Shown here: one piece after another, positions 1 to 6,310 of the stretch | How the letters are laid out: each line of letters begins with the position of its first letter | Position numbering within the stretch: position 1 is the stretch's first letter | Assembly (NCBI GenBank): GCA_036736205.1 | Contig: DAINMX010000310.1 | Coordinates: forward strand, 1-6,381 | Length of the DNA: 6,381 nt | DNA from: XYA12-FULL-58-9 sp001798605 | Lineage (GTDB): Bacteria > Myxococcota > XYA12-FULL-58-9 | Direction of reading: 5' to 3' | Notes under the pieces: generated by a model | The model's database searches: none | The model's input: the letters and a program-made list of their open reading frames with translations, nothing else | What the model was told of the DNA's origin: nothing | Position numbers and translations under genes: made by a program

Positions 1-1
1 A

Positions 2-373
2 GGGCGGTCACCCAAGCCGTTCCTCCATGACGGTTTGTGCTTGACCGATAAGCCATACTTATTCCAGAACGGTGCAGCTTGGGAGGAGCTCGGCGGGTCT
101 GGTTCGGGCGGCGGCATTAGCAACACCGAAGGAAAATCGGGGTGCCCCGACCTGGCCGTTGATGGCACCGGTGGGTTGGTTGTGGTGTGGGAAGACACCT
201 CGCCGGGTCAATACCAGATCTATCTCAAGCGCTGGGATGGCATGGCTTGGCACGAGTTGGGAAACTCTGCATCCAATTGGGGGGTGAGCGATACAGTTGG
301 GAAGTCATATGCGCCCACTCTTGCCATGGATGGCACGGGACGGCCGGTGGTCGCTTGGCAAGATGACACTTAG
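2..373 (+). CDS. Partial repeat protein, truncated C-terminal end (56-aa WxELG/DGTG repeats)
   Basis: The frame is open from the left edge to a TAG at 371-373, so the 5' end is either outside the window or lost; a TTG at 35 is the only nearby in-frame start and has no clear ribosome binding site. Numbering from that TTG, the protein shows two repeats with an exact 56-residue period: W16/W72, G33/G89, D43/D99 and W52/W108 line up. The pattern is YLxxWxGxAWxELGxSxSxxGxSxTxGKS..P.LAxDGTG..VVxWxDxT. Repeats of this kind occur in secreted beta-propeller-like proteins of deltaproteobacteria (from memory). The last copy is cut off directly after its WQDDT, where another repeat or a closing domain would be expected. 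The roughly 18 codons before the first repeat do not resemble the repeat. It may therefore be a pseudogene remnant rather than a working gene. No function can be assigned. Confidence 0.5.
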   Translation, partial: GRSPKPFLHDGLCLTDKPYLFQNGAAWEELGGSGSGGGISNTEGKSGCPDLAVDGTGGLVVVWEDTSPGQYQIYLKRWDGMAWHELGNSASNWGVSDTVGKSYAPTLAMDGTGRPVVAWQDDT

Positions 374-378
374 GTGTC
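365..378. other. Small inverted repeat over the stop of the repeat protein
   Basis: GACAC (365-369) and GTGTC (374-378) form a 5-bp stem with the loop TTAG, which includes the TAG stop. A second hairpin, GTCGC-TAC-GCGAC, lies at 436-448, just past the stop of the convergent caspase gene. Neither is followed by a T-run on either strand, so they are weak candidates for terminators in the 78-bp convergent gap 374-451. Nothing else is recognisable in that gap. Confidence 0.2.
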
Positions 379-451
379 CCCTAGATCGAGCGCCCTATCG
401 GCGACGACTTTGGGCTTCGTTTCGACATGGGTGTCGTCGCTACGCGACCCG

Positions 452-2173
452 TCAATACTGGCCCTTCAGTGCGATGCCGAAGCCACCTCCCAATGGAGTT
501 ATGCCGACGGTTGTACTCTCGTCAACTTGCTGTGTACCGCCGAAGATATCGACGAGAAGCAAAGTGACGCCCACCGCAACCACAGCGCCGCCACCAATGA
601 ACAAGGCGTTGGCGGCCAGTTGTTCCTGTTCGGTTTGTCTCTTGAGACTCTTGGCGGTAGCGGGGTCGGTCGCGGCGGCATACTCGTCGTGGGTGCGGTT
701 GCCCATGTTGCCGGCAACGGCTCCCGCCACCAGGGCGGCACCTCCAAGTGATACGGAAACCCAGCCGCTGATTGCCAGAGCTGCACTTTTGTCGTTGACG
801 GCGGACTCCAAATACAGGGGCACTGGCTCGACGACGCTGCCAAACCAGCCGTCCCAATTTTGGCTCTGGGGTCCACGCACCGCCATAGCACCCTGAAAGA
901 AGCTCGGACCAAAAGCGGTGGCGAACAAAGCCTTACGAAACGAGCGTTCGAGGCTGCCCCGTGATGCTAGCTTGGGAGATGCGAAAGCCAACTCGGAGAA
1001 CATGACCCGTTGGCTGTCGCCGGCTACTACCGCCTCATGCTCTGCCTCCCGCAGCACGAAAGGAGGTTGGCCCAGCAGGACCATCTCGTATGCAACCTCG
1101 CCACTGCGATGCACATCAGCCACGCGAACCCCGCGCCCATCTTCGATGTGTAATCGGTGCGCCTCGTTGCCGAAGATCACCCGCGGCTGCTGCGAGAATC
1201 TGGCCAGATTCATTAAAGGCAAGTCGACGCGTGCCGCTGGCGGACGGGCGTACACACGTAGGCGAGCCCGGGGATCATCAATGGCAGCGTTGGCAGCTTC
1301 TACGGAGGTGGCTGCTTCAGCATAGGTAATGAGGCCGTCCCCATCGACGTCGGCACCGCCGAGCAGGGCGGAGCGCAGCTCGTGTGAGAAGATGCCAGCC
1401 CGCCAGCGTCCCCATTCATGGGTCTCGGACTCGCTGGAGGCCGCCAGGATCACCCCGGTGTTGGGGTAGGATCGCAGCTCCTCCTGGTCGAGAAAGCGGC
1501 GAATGGTCTGGGTATGGTCCCCCTGGCGTCGTGAGGTGCCACGCTTGTTGACCACGAAGTAGGCGTTGCAGGCGTCGATGATGATGTGATTCCACGTGGC
1601 GGGGGAGGGCGCGATGATGTCGCGGTACAGGTCGCTGCGTCCCAGGGGCGTATCCAGGAGGTTGAGCAGCCCCTCATTGTTCGGCCCCATGTGTCCGTGG
1701 CCGGAGTAAACGAAATACAGGATGGTCTCGATCCCGGCGATGCGGTCGTTGCGCATGTCGGTGAACATGCTATTGGCGGCCGCCAACAACGCTTCCCGCC
1801 TCGGCGGTTGGGCGTTTTGCATGGCGTCGGGAAATCGTTGTTGGGCATCGGCATCGAGCACTGCCAACAAACGCGTCTGTGCACCCATGGCCGTGAAGAG
1901 CTCGTAGTACTTGGCACCATCGTCATCGGCAAAGGAAAGCGAGGCTACGCCAGACTCGAGGGAGTGGTTGTTGGCGACGATGAGGGCGTAAACCTTTGGG
2001 GCCCGATTATTCTCGGCGTCGGCCTGTTCACCGGTGCTCGTGGGGGATGCTCCCCGTGCAACGGGTTGGTGTACCAACAGCAAGGAAAACAAGCTGGGCA
2101 CAAAGGCTACGGCAAACGGCAAGGAAAATAAGATGGCCGCAGAGGCTTTGGCATAGGTGCAAACACGGGTCAC
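452..2173 (-). CDS. Exported caspase-family (C14) peptidase with EF-hand loop and C-terminal membrane segments
   Basis: A 573-aa caspase-fold cysteine peptidase. Residues 11-34 form a hydrophobic export signal or anchor, with a possible cleavage site near VARGA-S (about 42). The peptidase domain spans roughly 59-310. It begins with the strand KVYALIVANN, carries the catalytic His159 in YSGHG and the catalytic Cys202 in IIIDAC, and has ADDDGAKYY (82-90) matching the usual acidic helix start. Residues 275-286 (DVDGDGLITYAE) fit a canonical EF-hand loop, with acidic residues at loop positions 1, 3, 5 and 12. Two hydrophobic segments (about 462-487 and 523-545) flank a polar stretch with many Glu and Gln residues, and the chain ends in a Gly-rich tail finishing with Tyr. 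The GTG start overlaps the upstream stop (GTGA) and is preceded by GGGAG at 7 nt, which supports it. It is the last gene of the operon. The fold and dyad are clear; the substrate is unknown, as is whether the active site faces the periplasm. Confidence 0.9.
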   Translation of the reverse strand: MTRVCTYAKASAAILFSLPFAVAFVPSLFSLLLVHQPVARGASPTSTGEQADAENNRAPKVYALIVANNHSLESGVASLSFADDDGAKYYELFTAMGAQTRLLAVLDADAQQRFPDAMQNAQPPRREALLAAANSMFTDMRNDRIAGIETILYFVYSGHGHMGPNNEGLLNLLDTPLGRSDLYRDIIAPSPATWNHIIIDACNAYFVVNKRGTSRRQGDHTQTIRRFLDQEELRSYPNTGVILAASSESETHEWGRWRAGIFSHELRSALLGGADVDGDGLITYAEAATSVEAANAAIDDPRARLRVYARPPAARVDLPLMNLARFSQQPRVIFGNEAHRLHIEDGRGVRVADVHRSGEVAYEMVLLGQPPFVLREAEHEAVVAGDSQRVMFSELAFASPKLASRGSLERSFRKALFATAFGPSFFQGAMAVRGPQSQNWDGWFGSVVEPVPLYLESAVNDKSAALAISGWVSVSLGGAALVAGAVAGNMGNRTHDEYAAATDPATAKSLKRQTEQEQLAANALFIGGGAVVAVGVTLLLVDIFGGTQQVDESTTVGITPLGGGFGIALKGQY

Positions 2174-3126
2174 GGTGAATCTCCCGAGTGACGAGACGAC
2201 GGCTCTATTTCCAGGCGGATCTGATGGGCAATAACCCCGCGGTTGGCAGCAAAATCCTCAGTCCAATTGTGCGCCGACAGTTCCATCCCGCCGCTTTTGT
2301 GCAACACCTCTTCGACCTCACGGGTGAGCAGAGGTTCTCGGGAGAACAGGCCGGTCAGCCATAGACTGCCCGGTCGGTGACTGTCGGCGACCAAGAAGCC
2401 ATCGCCCAAAGGTGTGTCCGGTGCTCCGGTGGGAATGGTTATGCTCCCCTGGCCATCCGGGCCTGGATAATACCAAGTGACCGCACGGTTGTTGTTGTGT
2501 TGGCCGATGAGCGCCAGATACCGGTACTCACCATGCATCGATGTAAACGTGAAGGTGATCTGATCGCCATTGTGCAGGACGCCTCCGCGCTGGCGAAGGA
2601 CGCCGCCATCGAGGGAATTGGGCTCGTCCACAGCCGCCGCGTCCACAGCCGCCGCGTCCGCGGCCGTCCCACCGACGCGAAACACGCGAATGCCGACAGC
2701 TGCGGTGGGGTGGGCCCCAGCGCCGCGGGCAACGAGGCTTGCACCCGCAATCTCACTGAGGGCGGCATCGTCGGGCAGTGGCAAGCCGCCTTGGGGGACG
2801 CGCAGAGCTATCGCCAACAAGACCGCGCATGCTGCCGCCGCCAAGGCACCACTGGAAAACAACCACACCCGGTGCCGTTTGGTTGAACGTTGCATAGCGA
2901 GAGCTGCGGTGATGCCCGCCTGCACTCGCTGGTGAGAAAACACCGTCGGTTGACCCTCCGAGGTCCGACACAACGCTCGCTCGAGGGCCACGCGAGCCTG
3001 GTACTGGGCAAAGACCTCAGGCGATCGGCCGATGTGGGAAAACAGCCGGGCCGTTTCAATGCTCGGCCGGGGCTCGACAAAGAGCCTATCGAGGGAGCGT
3101 TGGGTTCTGCGAGCTAATGGGCTCAT
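2170..3126 (-). CDS. Single-pass membrane protein with DUF4384-like domain, candidate anti-sigma factor
   Basis: A 318-aa protein. Residues 1-85 are polar and basic and probably cytoplasmic. Residues 86-109 form one strong membrane helix, and the remaining ~205 residues are probably periplasmic. Residues about 183-280 resemble the DUF4384 family: NGDQITFTF, then YRYLALIGQ, TWYYPGPDG and a closing LTGLFSREPL. Such domains are often found with bacterial caspases and kinases (from memory). A low-complexity AAAVD repeat sits at about 155-168. The ATG overlaps the sigma-factor stop (ATGA) and is preceded by GGGGAG at 9 nt; its own stop overlaps the caspase start. The position just after an ECF sigma gene and the topology fit an anti-sigma factor, but no HxxxCxxC zinc-finger motif is present in the N-terminal part, so that role is inferred from position only. 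It could instead be a partner or regulator of the caspase. Confidence 0.85.
   Translation of the reverse strand: MSPLARRTQRSLDRLFVEPRPSIETARLFSHIGRSPEVFAQYQARVALERALCRTSEGQPTVFSHQRVQAGITAALAMQRSTKRHRVWLFSSGALAAAACAVLLAIALRVPQGGLPLPDDAALSEIAGASLVARGAGAHPTAAVGIRVFRVGGTAADAAAVDAAAVDEPNSLDGGVLRQRGGVLHNGDQITFTFTSMHGEYRYLALIGQHNNNRAVTWYYPGPDGQGSITIPTGAPDTPLGDGFLVADSHRPGSLWLTGLFSREPLLTREVEEVLHKSGGMELSAHNWTEDFAANRGVIAHQIRLEIEPSSRHSGDSP
2181..2185 (-). promoter_or_regulatory. Ribosome binding site deciding the GTG start of the caspase gene
   Basis: GGGAG lies 7 nt upstream of the GTG at 2173-2171, inside the last codons of the preceding gene. Together with the 4-bp GTGA overlap and the hydrophobic signal that follows, it favours this start over any internal ATG. 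Confidence 0.6.
2626..2670 (-). repeat. 15-bp tandem repeat inside the membrane-protein gene
   Basis: GTCCACAGCCGCCGC (plus strand) is present as two perfect adjacent copies (2626-2640, 2641-2655), followed by a degenerate third (2656-2670). In the protein it gives an AAAVD pentapeptide repeat in the linker between the membrane helix and the DUF4384-like domain. The unit is a multiple of three, so copy changes would alter linker length without a frameshift. Confidence 0.75.
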
Positions 3127-3824
3127 GGGCTAGCGCTCCCCACATTTGCGGCCGCCCACAGAAGCAGCAGGGTCACTATCTTGGCGATGCCCAGATCGTC
3201 GGCTCGGTAACCCTCGAAAAACCCCTTGCGTTGCATTTGATAAAAGAACCGTTTGCGGATCGAGCGCTCCGCCCTCTTGATGTGATGCTCAGTGAGACCC
3301 AGGGTGGCCACCGTCGCCTCGATAGACAGACCGTCGCGAAAACGACAAGTGAAGATCTTGCGCTCCTCCTCTTGCAGTGAATCCACAAACTCATCGACGA
3401 TGGCGGCCACCTCCTGGTGGTCCCACAACACACTGGGATCCGTGGCAGGATCTACCGAGATCTCCGTCTCACCGTCTTCGCGGTCCCGCTCGTCAAAGGT
3501 GACATACTGGCGCTTGCGAGTGCGCAACTCGTCGATGACGAGATGTTTGGCGATGGCAAACAGATAATTGCGATAGGCGCGAATGCCGTCGTAGGCAAGG
3601 CGTGCGCGCTCTGAAAAAGCCCGCACAAATACTTCCTGGACGATGTTCTCCCTAAGGGCAAGATCTTCGAATCCCGCAAACCTCGCGCCTGCAGCGCCCA
3701 CTGTGAAACCTCGCCGCAAGAATGAAAAGAGCTCGTCGGCATGGTCGCGATACGCTTGTGCCAAGGCCTCGCTCCCTCCGCGACGGAAGGCGTCGAGCCA
3801 ATCACGAGTTTGGGTTTGCTCCAT
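3123..3824 (-). CDS. ECF-type sigma-70 family RNA polymerase sigma factor
   Basis: A 233-aa sigma factor with only regions 2 and 4. Region 2 runs from about 20 to 105: ENIVQEVFVRAFS (59-71) corresponds to the core-binding helix, and RAYRNYLFAIAKHLVIDELRT (82-102) to the -10 recognition segment. A polar acidic linker (about 106-135) follows. Region 4 (about 137-200) has the expected SLQEEERKIFTCRF and GLSIEATVATLGLTEHHIKRAERSIRKR-type helix-turn-helix. Like several ECF factors of myxobacterial relatives (from memory), it carries a short insertion around 40-55. Unusually, the chain ends in a hydrophobic stretch (about 212-226, IAKIVTLLLLWAAAN) that could bind the membrane or a membrane protein. 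The ATG lies 15 bp after the lipoprotein stop with no good Shine-Dalgarno, so translation probably depends on coupling. Its stop overlaps the next start. It would direct RNA polymerase to unknown targets, perhaps this operon. Confidence 0.92.
   Translation of the reverse strand: MEQTQTRDWLDAFRRGGSEALAQAYRDHADELFSFLRRGFTVGAAGARFAGFEDLALRENIVQEVFVRAFSERARLAYDGIRAYRNYLFAIAKHLVIDELRTRKRQYVTFDERDREDGETEISVDPATDPSVLWDHQEVAAIVDEFVDSLQEEERKIFTCRFRDGLSIEATVATLGLTEHHIKRAERSIRKRFFYQMQRKGFFEGYRADDLGIAKIVTLLLLWAAANVGSASP
3136..3141 (-). promoter_or_regulatory. Ribosome binding site of the membrane-protein gene
   Basis: GGGGAG lies 9 nt upstream of the ATG at 3126-3124, within the last codons of the sigma-factor gene. 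It supports the overlapping ATGA start. Confidence 0.55.
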
Positions 3825-3839
3825 GCTGCACCGACGAGC

Positions 3840-5984
3840 TCAGATTCCAGTGACATCCTTGGTGTATTTCGCGGTAGTGCTGCCATTCTCGAAATACTCG
3901 ACATGCGTCACGGTCCCTGGGTCGAGATTGATGTAGCGCAAGTCGCAATACCGGTCGAACGTCGCGAGGGGGACGGTAAAGTGCTGGATGTTGTTAATGA
4001 AATCATAGTCCGTCACTTCCCAACAGTCATCCACCGGTGGCTGCTCGTACCACCAATATTCGGAACCACCTATCCGGCTCATGACGATATGCACAAAGTT
4101 TCCGGCTGGGATCTCCGCGCGAAAACTCCCGCCCGAGAAGGCCGTAACTGAGGGATCGAGAAAGTTTGGTCCGCGATCGCCCGTTGGCGGATAGGAAATG
4201 TTCATCTTGACAACGAAGAGGAAGAACCAAGTCTCATTCGAGACATTGTTCGCCAAGTCGGTCGCAGCAACGAAAATCTTGTGCGTGCCCACCGGTGTCG
4301 CGTCTGGAATGACAATACGCAGCCCTTGAGCGGTTTCGTGGATCGTCGGGTCAAGGACCTGTCCAAAGATGCCAAAATCGTCGCGAACTCGATAGTTGGC
4401 GAGATTCGTGTCGCTGCTCGGCGTCGAGAATGGAACAAAGACGCTGCCGGCGCGGGACCAGATGTAGTCATCGTTGGAGGTGGGCGTTGCAGGGTGCGGT
4501 GCGTTCAAAAAGGGGCGGGTGGGCAAGATCGTGTCGAGCACAAGGCTTGCTGAAACCACGTCAGATGGATTGTTGGCAGCATCGAAGAACTGAGCGTAAA
4601 GGTGTAAGGTGCCATCGTCCACATCCGGCAACGGCACATTCGCAATGGTGGTGGCATACGGATACGAGAGGAAATCTGTGAAGGCCTCGTCCCACGACAA
4701 CCGCAACGTGGTTGCACCCACAGCGGAGCAATGGACCGTGACCTCGGTGGCGTTGGTGTAGTCATCGTCGAGCCAGATCGAGCCTTCCAGGGGTGACGAG
4801 GTGTCGAGAAGAATCGTATCGCTGCTGGCATCGGACTCGTGGCCGGCGGCGTCACGGAAGCGCGCGAACACCGTCTTGCTTCCATCGCCCTCGGTGAGGG
4901 TCCAGTCCATGCTGGCAGCAAAGGCCTGCCACGCGGCACCCGTGAACCCGGCGTCGTTGGCGAGCAAAACTTCTTGCACGTGGGTGCCGATGTCAGTGGC
5001 GCTCAAGGTCAGGCTCACCTCGCGGGTACCGGTCTCCGCCGCGCCGTTATTAATGATGACGCTGCCGTCCATCGGCGGCAGGGTGTCGATGAGGATGCTG
5101 TCGCTCACCGGTTGGCTTTCGAGGCCATTGGCATCGGAGAACTTGGCGAACAGTGTTGCGGCACCATCGGCTGTGAAGCTCCATTGGGCGGACTCGGCGA
5201 TGGGCACCCACTCTGCGCCGACAAAGCCGCTGTCGGCGGAGAGGACCATCAAGGTTGTCACGTCGGTGGCTTCGACGCGTATGGAGACACTGCGAGAGGT
5301 TGCAATCTCGGCCCCACCGTTGATGACTATAGTGCCGGAGGGCCCCGATGACAGGGCCAAGGTCACTGGTTGCACCACAGTGGTTTCGACACCGACGACC
5401 TCTATGTCGTCCAGCTCTATCGGCAAGAACCCGTCCTTCTCAAAACGCAGGGTGTAGGTCCCCTCTGGCACCTCTTCCAAGTGAAAGAAGCCGTCGGCGT
5501 TGCTCAGTGCAGACATTGAGGTGCCAGGAATGAAGGCAACAATCCCCGTGTGGTCGCTTTGGCCTATGAGGTTGGCAACTCCCTCGATGGAGCCGGGGGC
5601 AGTCGCCAGAATGGTTCCAAGATTGACGGTTTGACCATTTGTGACCTCCACCGCAACGAGGGCCGCATAGCTCGCGCCGCTTGCGGCGGCGTGACGGCAG
5701 ATGAGAATGTAGGCACCATCGGCTATCTGGGAGAGAACGAAGTCGCCATTGGCATCGGTCGTGGCATTTCGATTGGTACCCTCCAGGGTACAGACGGCCC
5801 CCTGCACGGGCACCTCGGCATCGTCACCGGCCCCCTCCTGATCGACGGTCAAGGCGTTGGGGCGAACCACTTGGCCGGTGATCGCACCCAGTGCCCCATA
5901 CTCGGCGGGATTGTCAAATTCGTATTGGCAGTGGGTGAGGAGGCTTACCAATAAAAGGGGGACAATGTTGATAAGAGCGCGCAT
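3840..5984 (-). CDS. Multidomain surface lipoprotein with carboxypeptidase-regulatory-like and Ig-like repeats
   Basis: A 714-aa lipoprotein. Residues 1-18 are a lipoprotein signal peptide ending in SLLTHC, with Cys19 as the lipid-modified residue; the mature end QYEFDNPAEYG is typical of deltaproteobacterial outer-membrane lipoproteins (from memory). Two carboxypeptidase-regulatory-like beta domains follow: about 32-127 (ITGQVVRP ... TTDANGDFVLSQIADGAYIL) and 130-211 (GSIEGVA ... SNADGFFHLEEVPEGTYTLRF). Three related Ig-like units follow at about 212-304, 305-398 and 399-488, then a more distant one at 489-594 (ATDLANNVSNETW). The last 120 residues form an unrecognised domain rich in Tyr, Trp and Asp, with Cys654 and Cys680 as a possible disulfide. 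The start at 5984 is preferred because GGAG lies 9 nt upstream and the signal peptide begins there; the frame is open back to an ATG at 6098, but that would put 38 polar residues before the signal. It is the first gene of the operon. Its likely role is adhesion or sensing at the cell surface; the ligand is unknown. Confidence 0.88.
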   Translation of the reverse strand: MRALINIVPLLLVSLLTHCQYEFDNPAEYGALGAITGQVVRPNALTVDQEGAGDDAEVPVQGAVCTLEGTNRNATTDANGDFVLSQIADGAYILICRHAAASGASYAALVAVEVTNGQTVNLGTILATAPGSIEGVANLIGQSDHTGIVAFIPGTSMSALSNADGFFHLEEVPEGTYTLRFEKDGFLPIELDDIEVVGVETTVVQPVTLALSSGPSGTIVINGGAEIATSRSVSIRVEATDVTTLMVLSADSGFVGAEWVPIAESAQWSFTADGAATLFAKFSDANGLESQPVSDSILIDTLPPMDGSVIINNGAAETGTREVSLTLSATDIGTHVQEVLLANDAGFTGAAWQAFAASMDWTLTEGDGSKTVFARFRDAAGHESDASSDTILLDTSSPLEGSIWLDDDYTNATEVTVHCSAVGATTLRLSWDEAFTDFLSYPYATTIANVPLPDVDDGTLHLYAQFFDAANNPSDVVSASLVLDTILPTRPFLNAPHPATPTSNDDYIWSRAGSVFVPFSTPSSDTNLANYRVRDDFGIFGQVLDPTIHETAQGLRIVIPDATPVGTHKIFVAATDLANNVSNETWFFLFVVKMNISYPPTGDRGPNFLDPSVTAFSGGSFRAEIPAGNFVHIVMSRIGGSEYWWYEQPPVDDCWEVTDYDFINNIQHFTVPLATFDRYCDLRYINLDPGTVTHVEYFENGSTTAKYTKDVTGI
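4521..5351 (-). repeat. Three tandem Ig-like repeats in the lipoprotein gene
   Basis: Units of about 93, 94 and 90 codons occupy 5351-5073, 5072-4791 and 4790-4521. Shared landmarks are a G-(S/T)-I-x-I-N-x-GA opening, a central ATD..LSxDxxFxGAxW, a DGxxTxFAxFxDAxGxES and a closing SDxILxDTxxP. The third unit keeps the frame of the motif (FDAANNPSD, LVLDTILP) but has lost the GAxW core. Confidence 0.7.
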
Positions 5985-5993
5985 GTACTTATT

Positions 5994-5997
5994 CTCC
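5994..5997 (-). promoter_or_regulatory. Ribosome binding site deciding the lipoprotein start
   Basis: GGAG sits 9 nt upstream of the ATG at 5984-5982. The in-frame ATG at 5999 overlaps this site and has no such signal itself; the ATG at 6098 is preceded by AGAGG only at 12 nt. Confidence 0.55.
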
Positions 5998-6021
5998 ATG
6001 GTCTTGGGCCGTCGTTGTGGC

Positions 6022-6036
6022 GGACACAGTGTGGCC
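6022..6036. other. Imperfect palindrome in the lipoprotein leader
   Basis: GGACACA-G-TGTGGCC is a 15-bp inverted repeat with 6 of 7 arm positions matching. It lies 38-52 bp upstream of the lipoprotein start. It could be an operator half-site pair; the one-base centre makes it a poor RNA hairpin. No regulator can be named. Confidence 0.3.
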
Positions 6037-6081
6037 GTCATGGGGGCATACGGTCCAGTCACCGGCTCCAGAGGTATTTCT

Positions 6082-6105
6082 TCATCTTTCTTCATCATTT
6101 TTCAT
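6082..6105 (-). other. Possible 7-codon leader ORF (MKNDEER)
   Basis: An ATG at 6105-6103 has AGAGG 5 nt upstream and reads MKNDEER before a TGA ending at 6082. It lies inside the predicted leader of the lipoprotein mRNA. The ribosome-binding match is better placed for this ATG than for the overlapping ones at 6098 and 6095. An ORF this short may be chance. Confidence 0.2.
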
Positions 6106-6179
6106 TGAAGCCTCTGTGGCCGTGTCAGATGACTACTAACAATCATTTCAGCCCCCTCGCACGACTCACCCATGTCGGC

Positions 6180-6200
6180 TGCCAGAGCGCGCTCCTGGCA
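6180..6200. other. Hairpin in the long 5' leader
   Basis: TGCCAGAG (6180-6187) pairs with CTC-TGGCA (6192-6200, one bulged C at 6194) around a CGCG loop, giving an 8-bp GC-rich stem. On the minus strand it would lie about 50-70 nt into the predicted transcript. There is no T-run after it, so it is not a classical terminator; it may be an RNA structure or an operator. Confidence 0.4.
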
Positions 6201-6254
6201 ATCACCAGCCTCAGGTCACGGTATTGTGATGTTCTCGGCGACCTCAGTTGGGGC

Positions 6255-6283
6255 ACTATACAATAGCAGACGCAACGTGTCTC
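6255..6283 (-). promoter_or_regulatory. Candidate sigma-70-like promoter of the lipoprotein-sigma-caspase operon
   Basis: On the minus strand, GAGACA (6283-6278, 4 of 6 to the -35 consensus) and TATAGT (6260-6255, 5 of 6 to the -10 consensus) are separated by exactly 17 bp. Transcription would begin near 6248, giving a leader of about 260 nt before the lipoprotein ATG. The -35 box directly abuts the 9-bp repeats. No convincing ECF-type promoter was seen by eye in the same region. Confidence 0.4.
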
Positions 6284-6310
6284 GGGGTTGAGGGGGTTGA
6301 GGGGGTTGAG
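6284..6310. repeat. Three perfect 9-bp direct repeats (GGGGTTGAG) abutting the promoter
   Basis: GGGGTTGAG occurs at 6284-6292, 6293-6301 and 6302-6310, then runs into the palindrome GGTCGACC (6310-6317). The repeats end one base before the -35 candidate. They could bind an activator, could form a G-rich structure on the plus strand, or could be simple slippage products. Confidence 0.8.

Noticed and set aside
436..448. Intrinsic terminator after the caspase gene
   Set aside because: The 5-bp stem is short and no T-run follows on the minus strand.
297..896. Plus-strand open frame of 199 codons
   Set aside because: It lies mostly antisense to the caspase gene, has biased Arg/Pro/Ser-rich content, no domain and no ribosome binding site.
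1586..2131. Plus-strand open frame of 181 codons
   Set aside because: It is antisense to the caspase catalytic region, which is conserved and clearly coding on the minus strand.
4801..5457. Plus-strand open frames of 218 and 170 codons opposite the Ig-like repeats
   Set aside because: Both mirror the codon bias of the lipoprotein gene and show no recognisable domain.
3840..6098. Longer lipoprotein form starting at the ATG at 6098
   Set aside because: It would place 38 polar residues in front of the signal peptide, and its spacing to AGAGG is poor compared with the GGAG before 5984.
6205..6240. Possible ECF-type -35 (GAGAAC on the minus strand) for autoregulation
   Set aside because: No matching -10 element at a normal spacing was found, and a single GAAC core is expected by chance.
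6284..6310. CRISPR array or replication iterons
   Set aside because: The 9-bp units are directly adjacent with no spacers, and no replication gene or AT-rich region is nearby.
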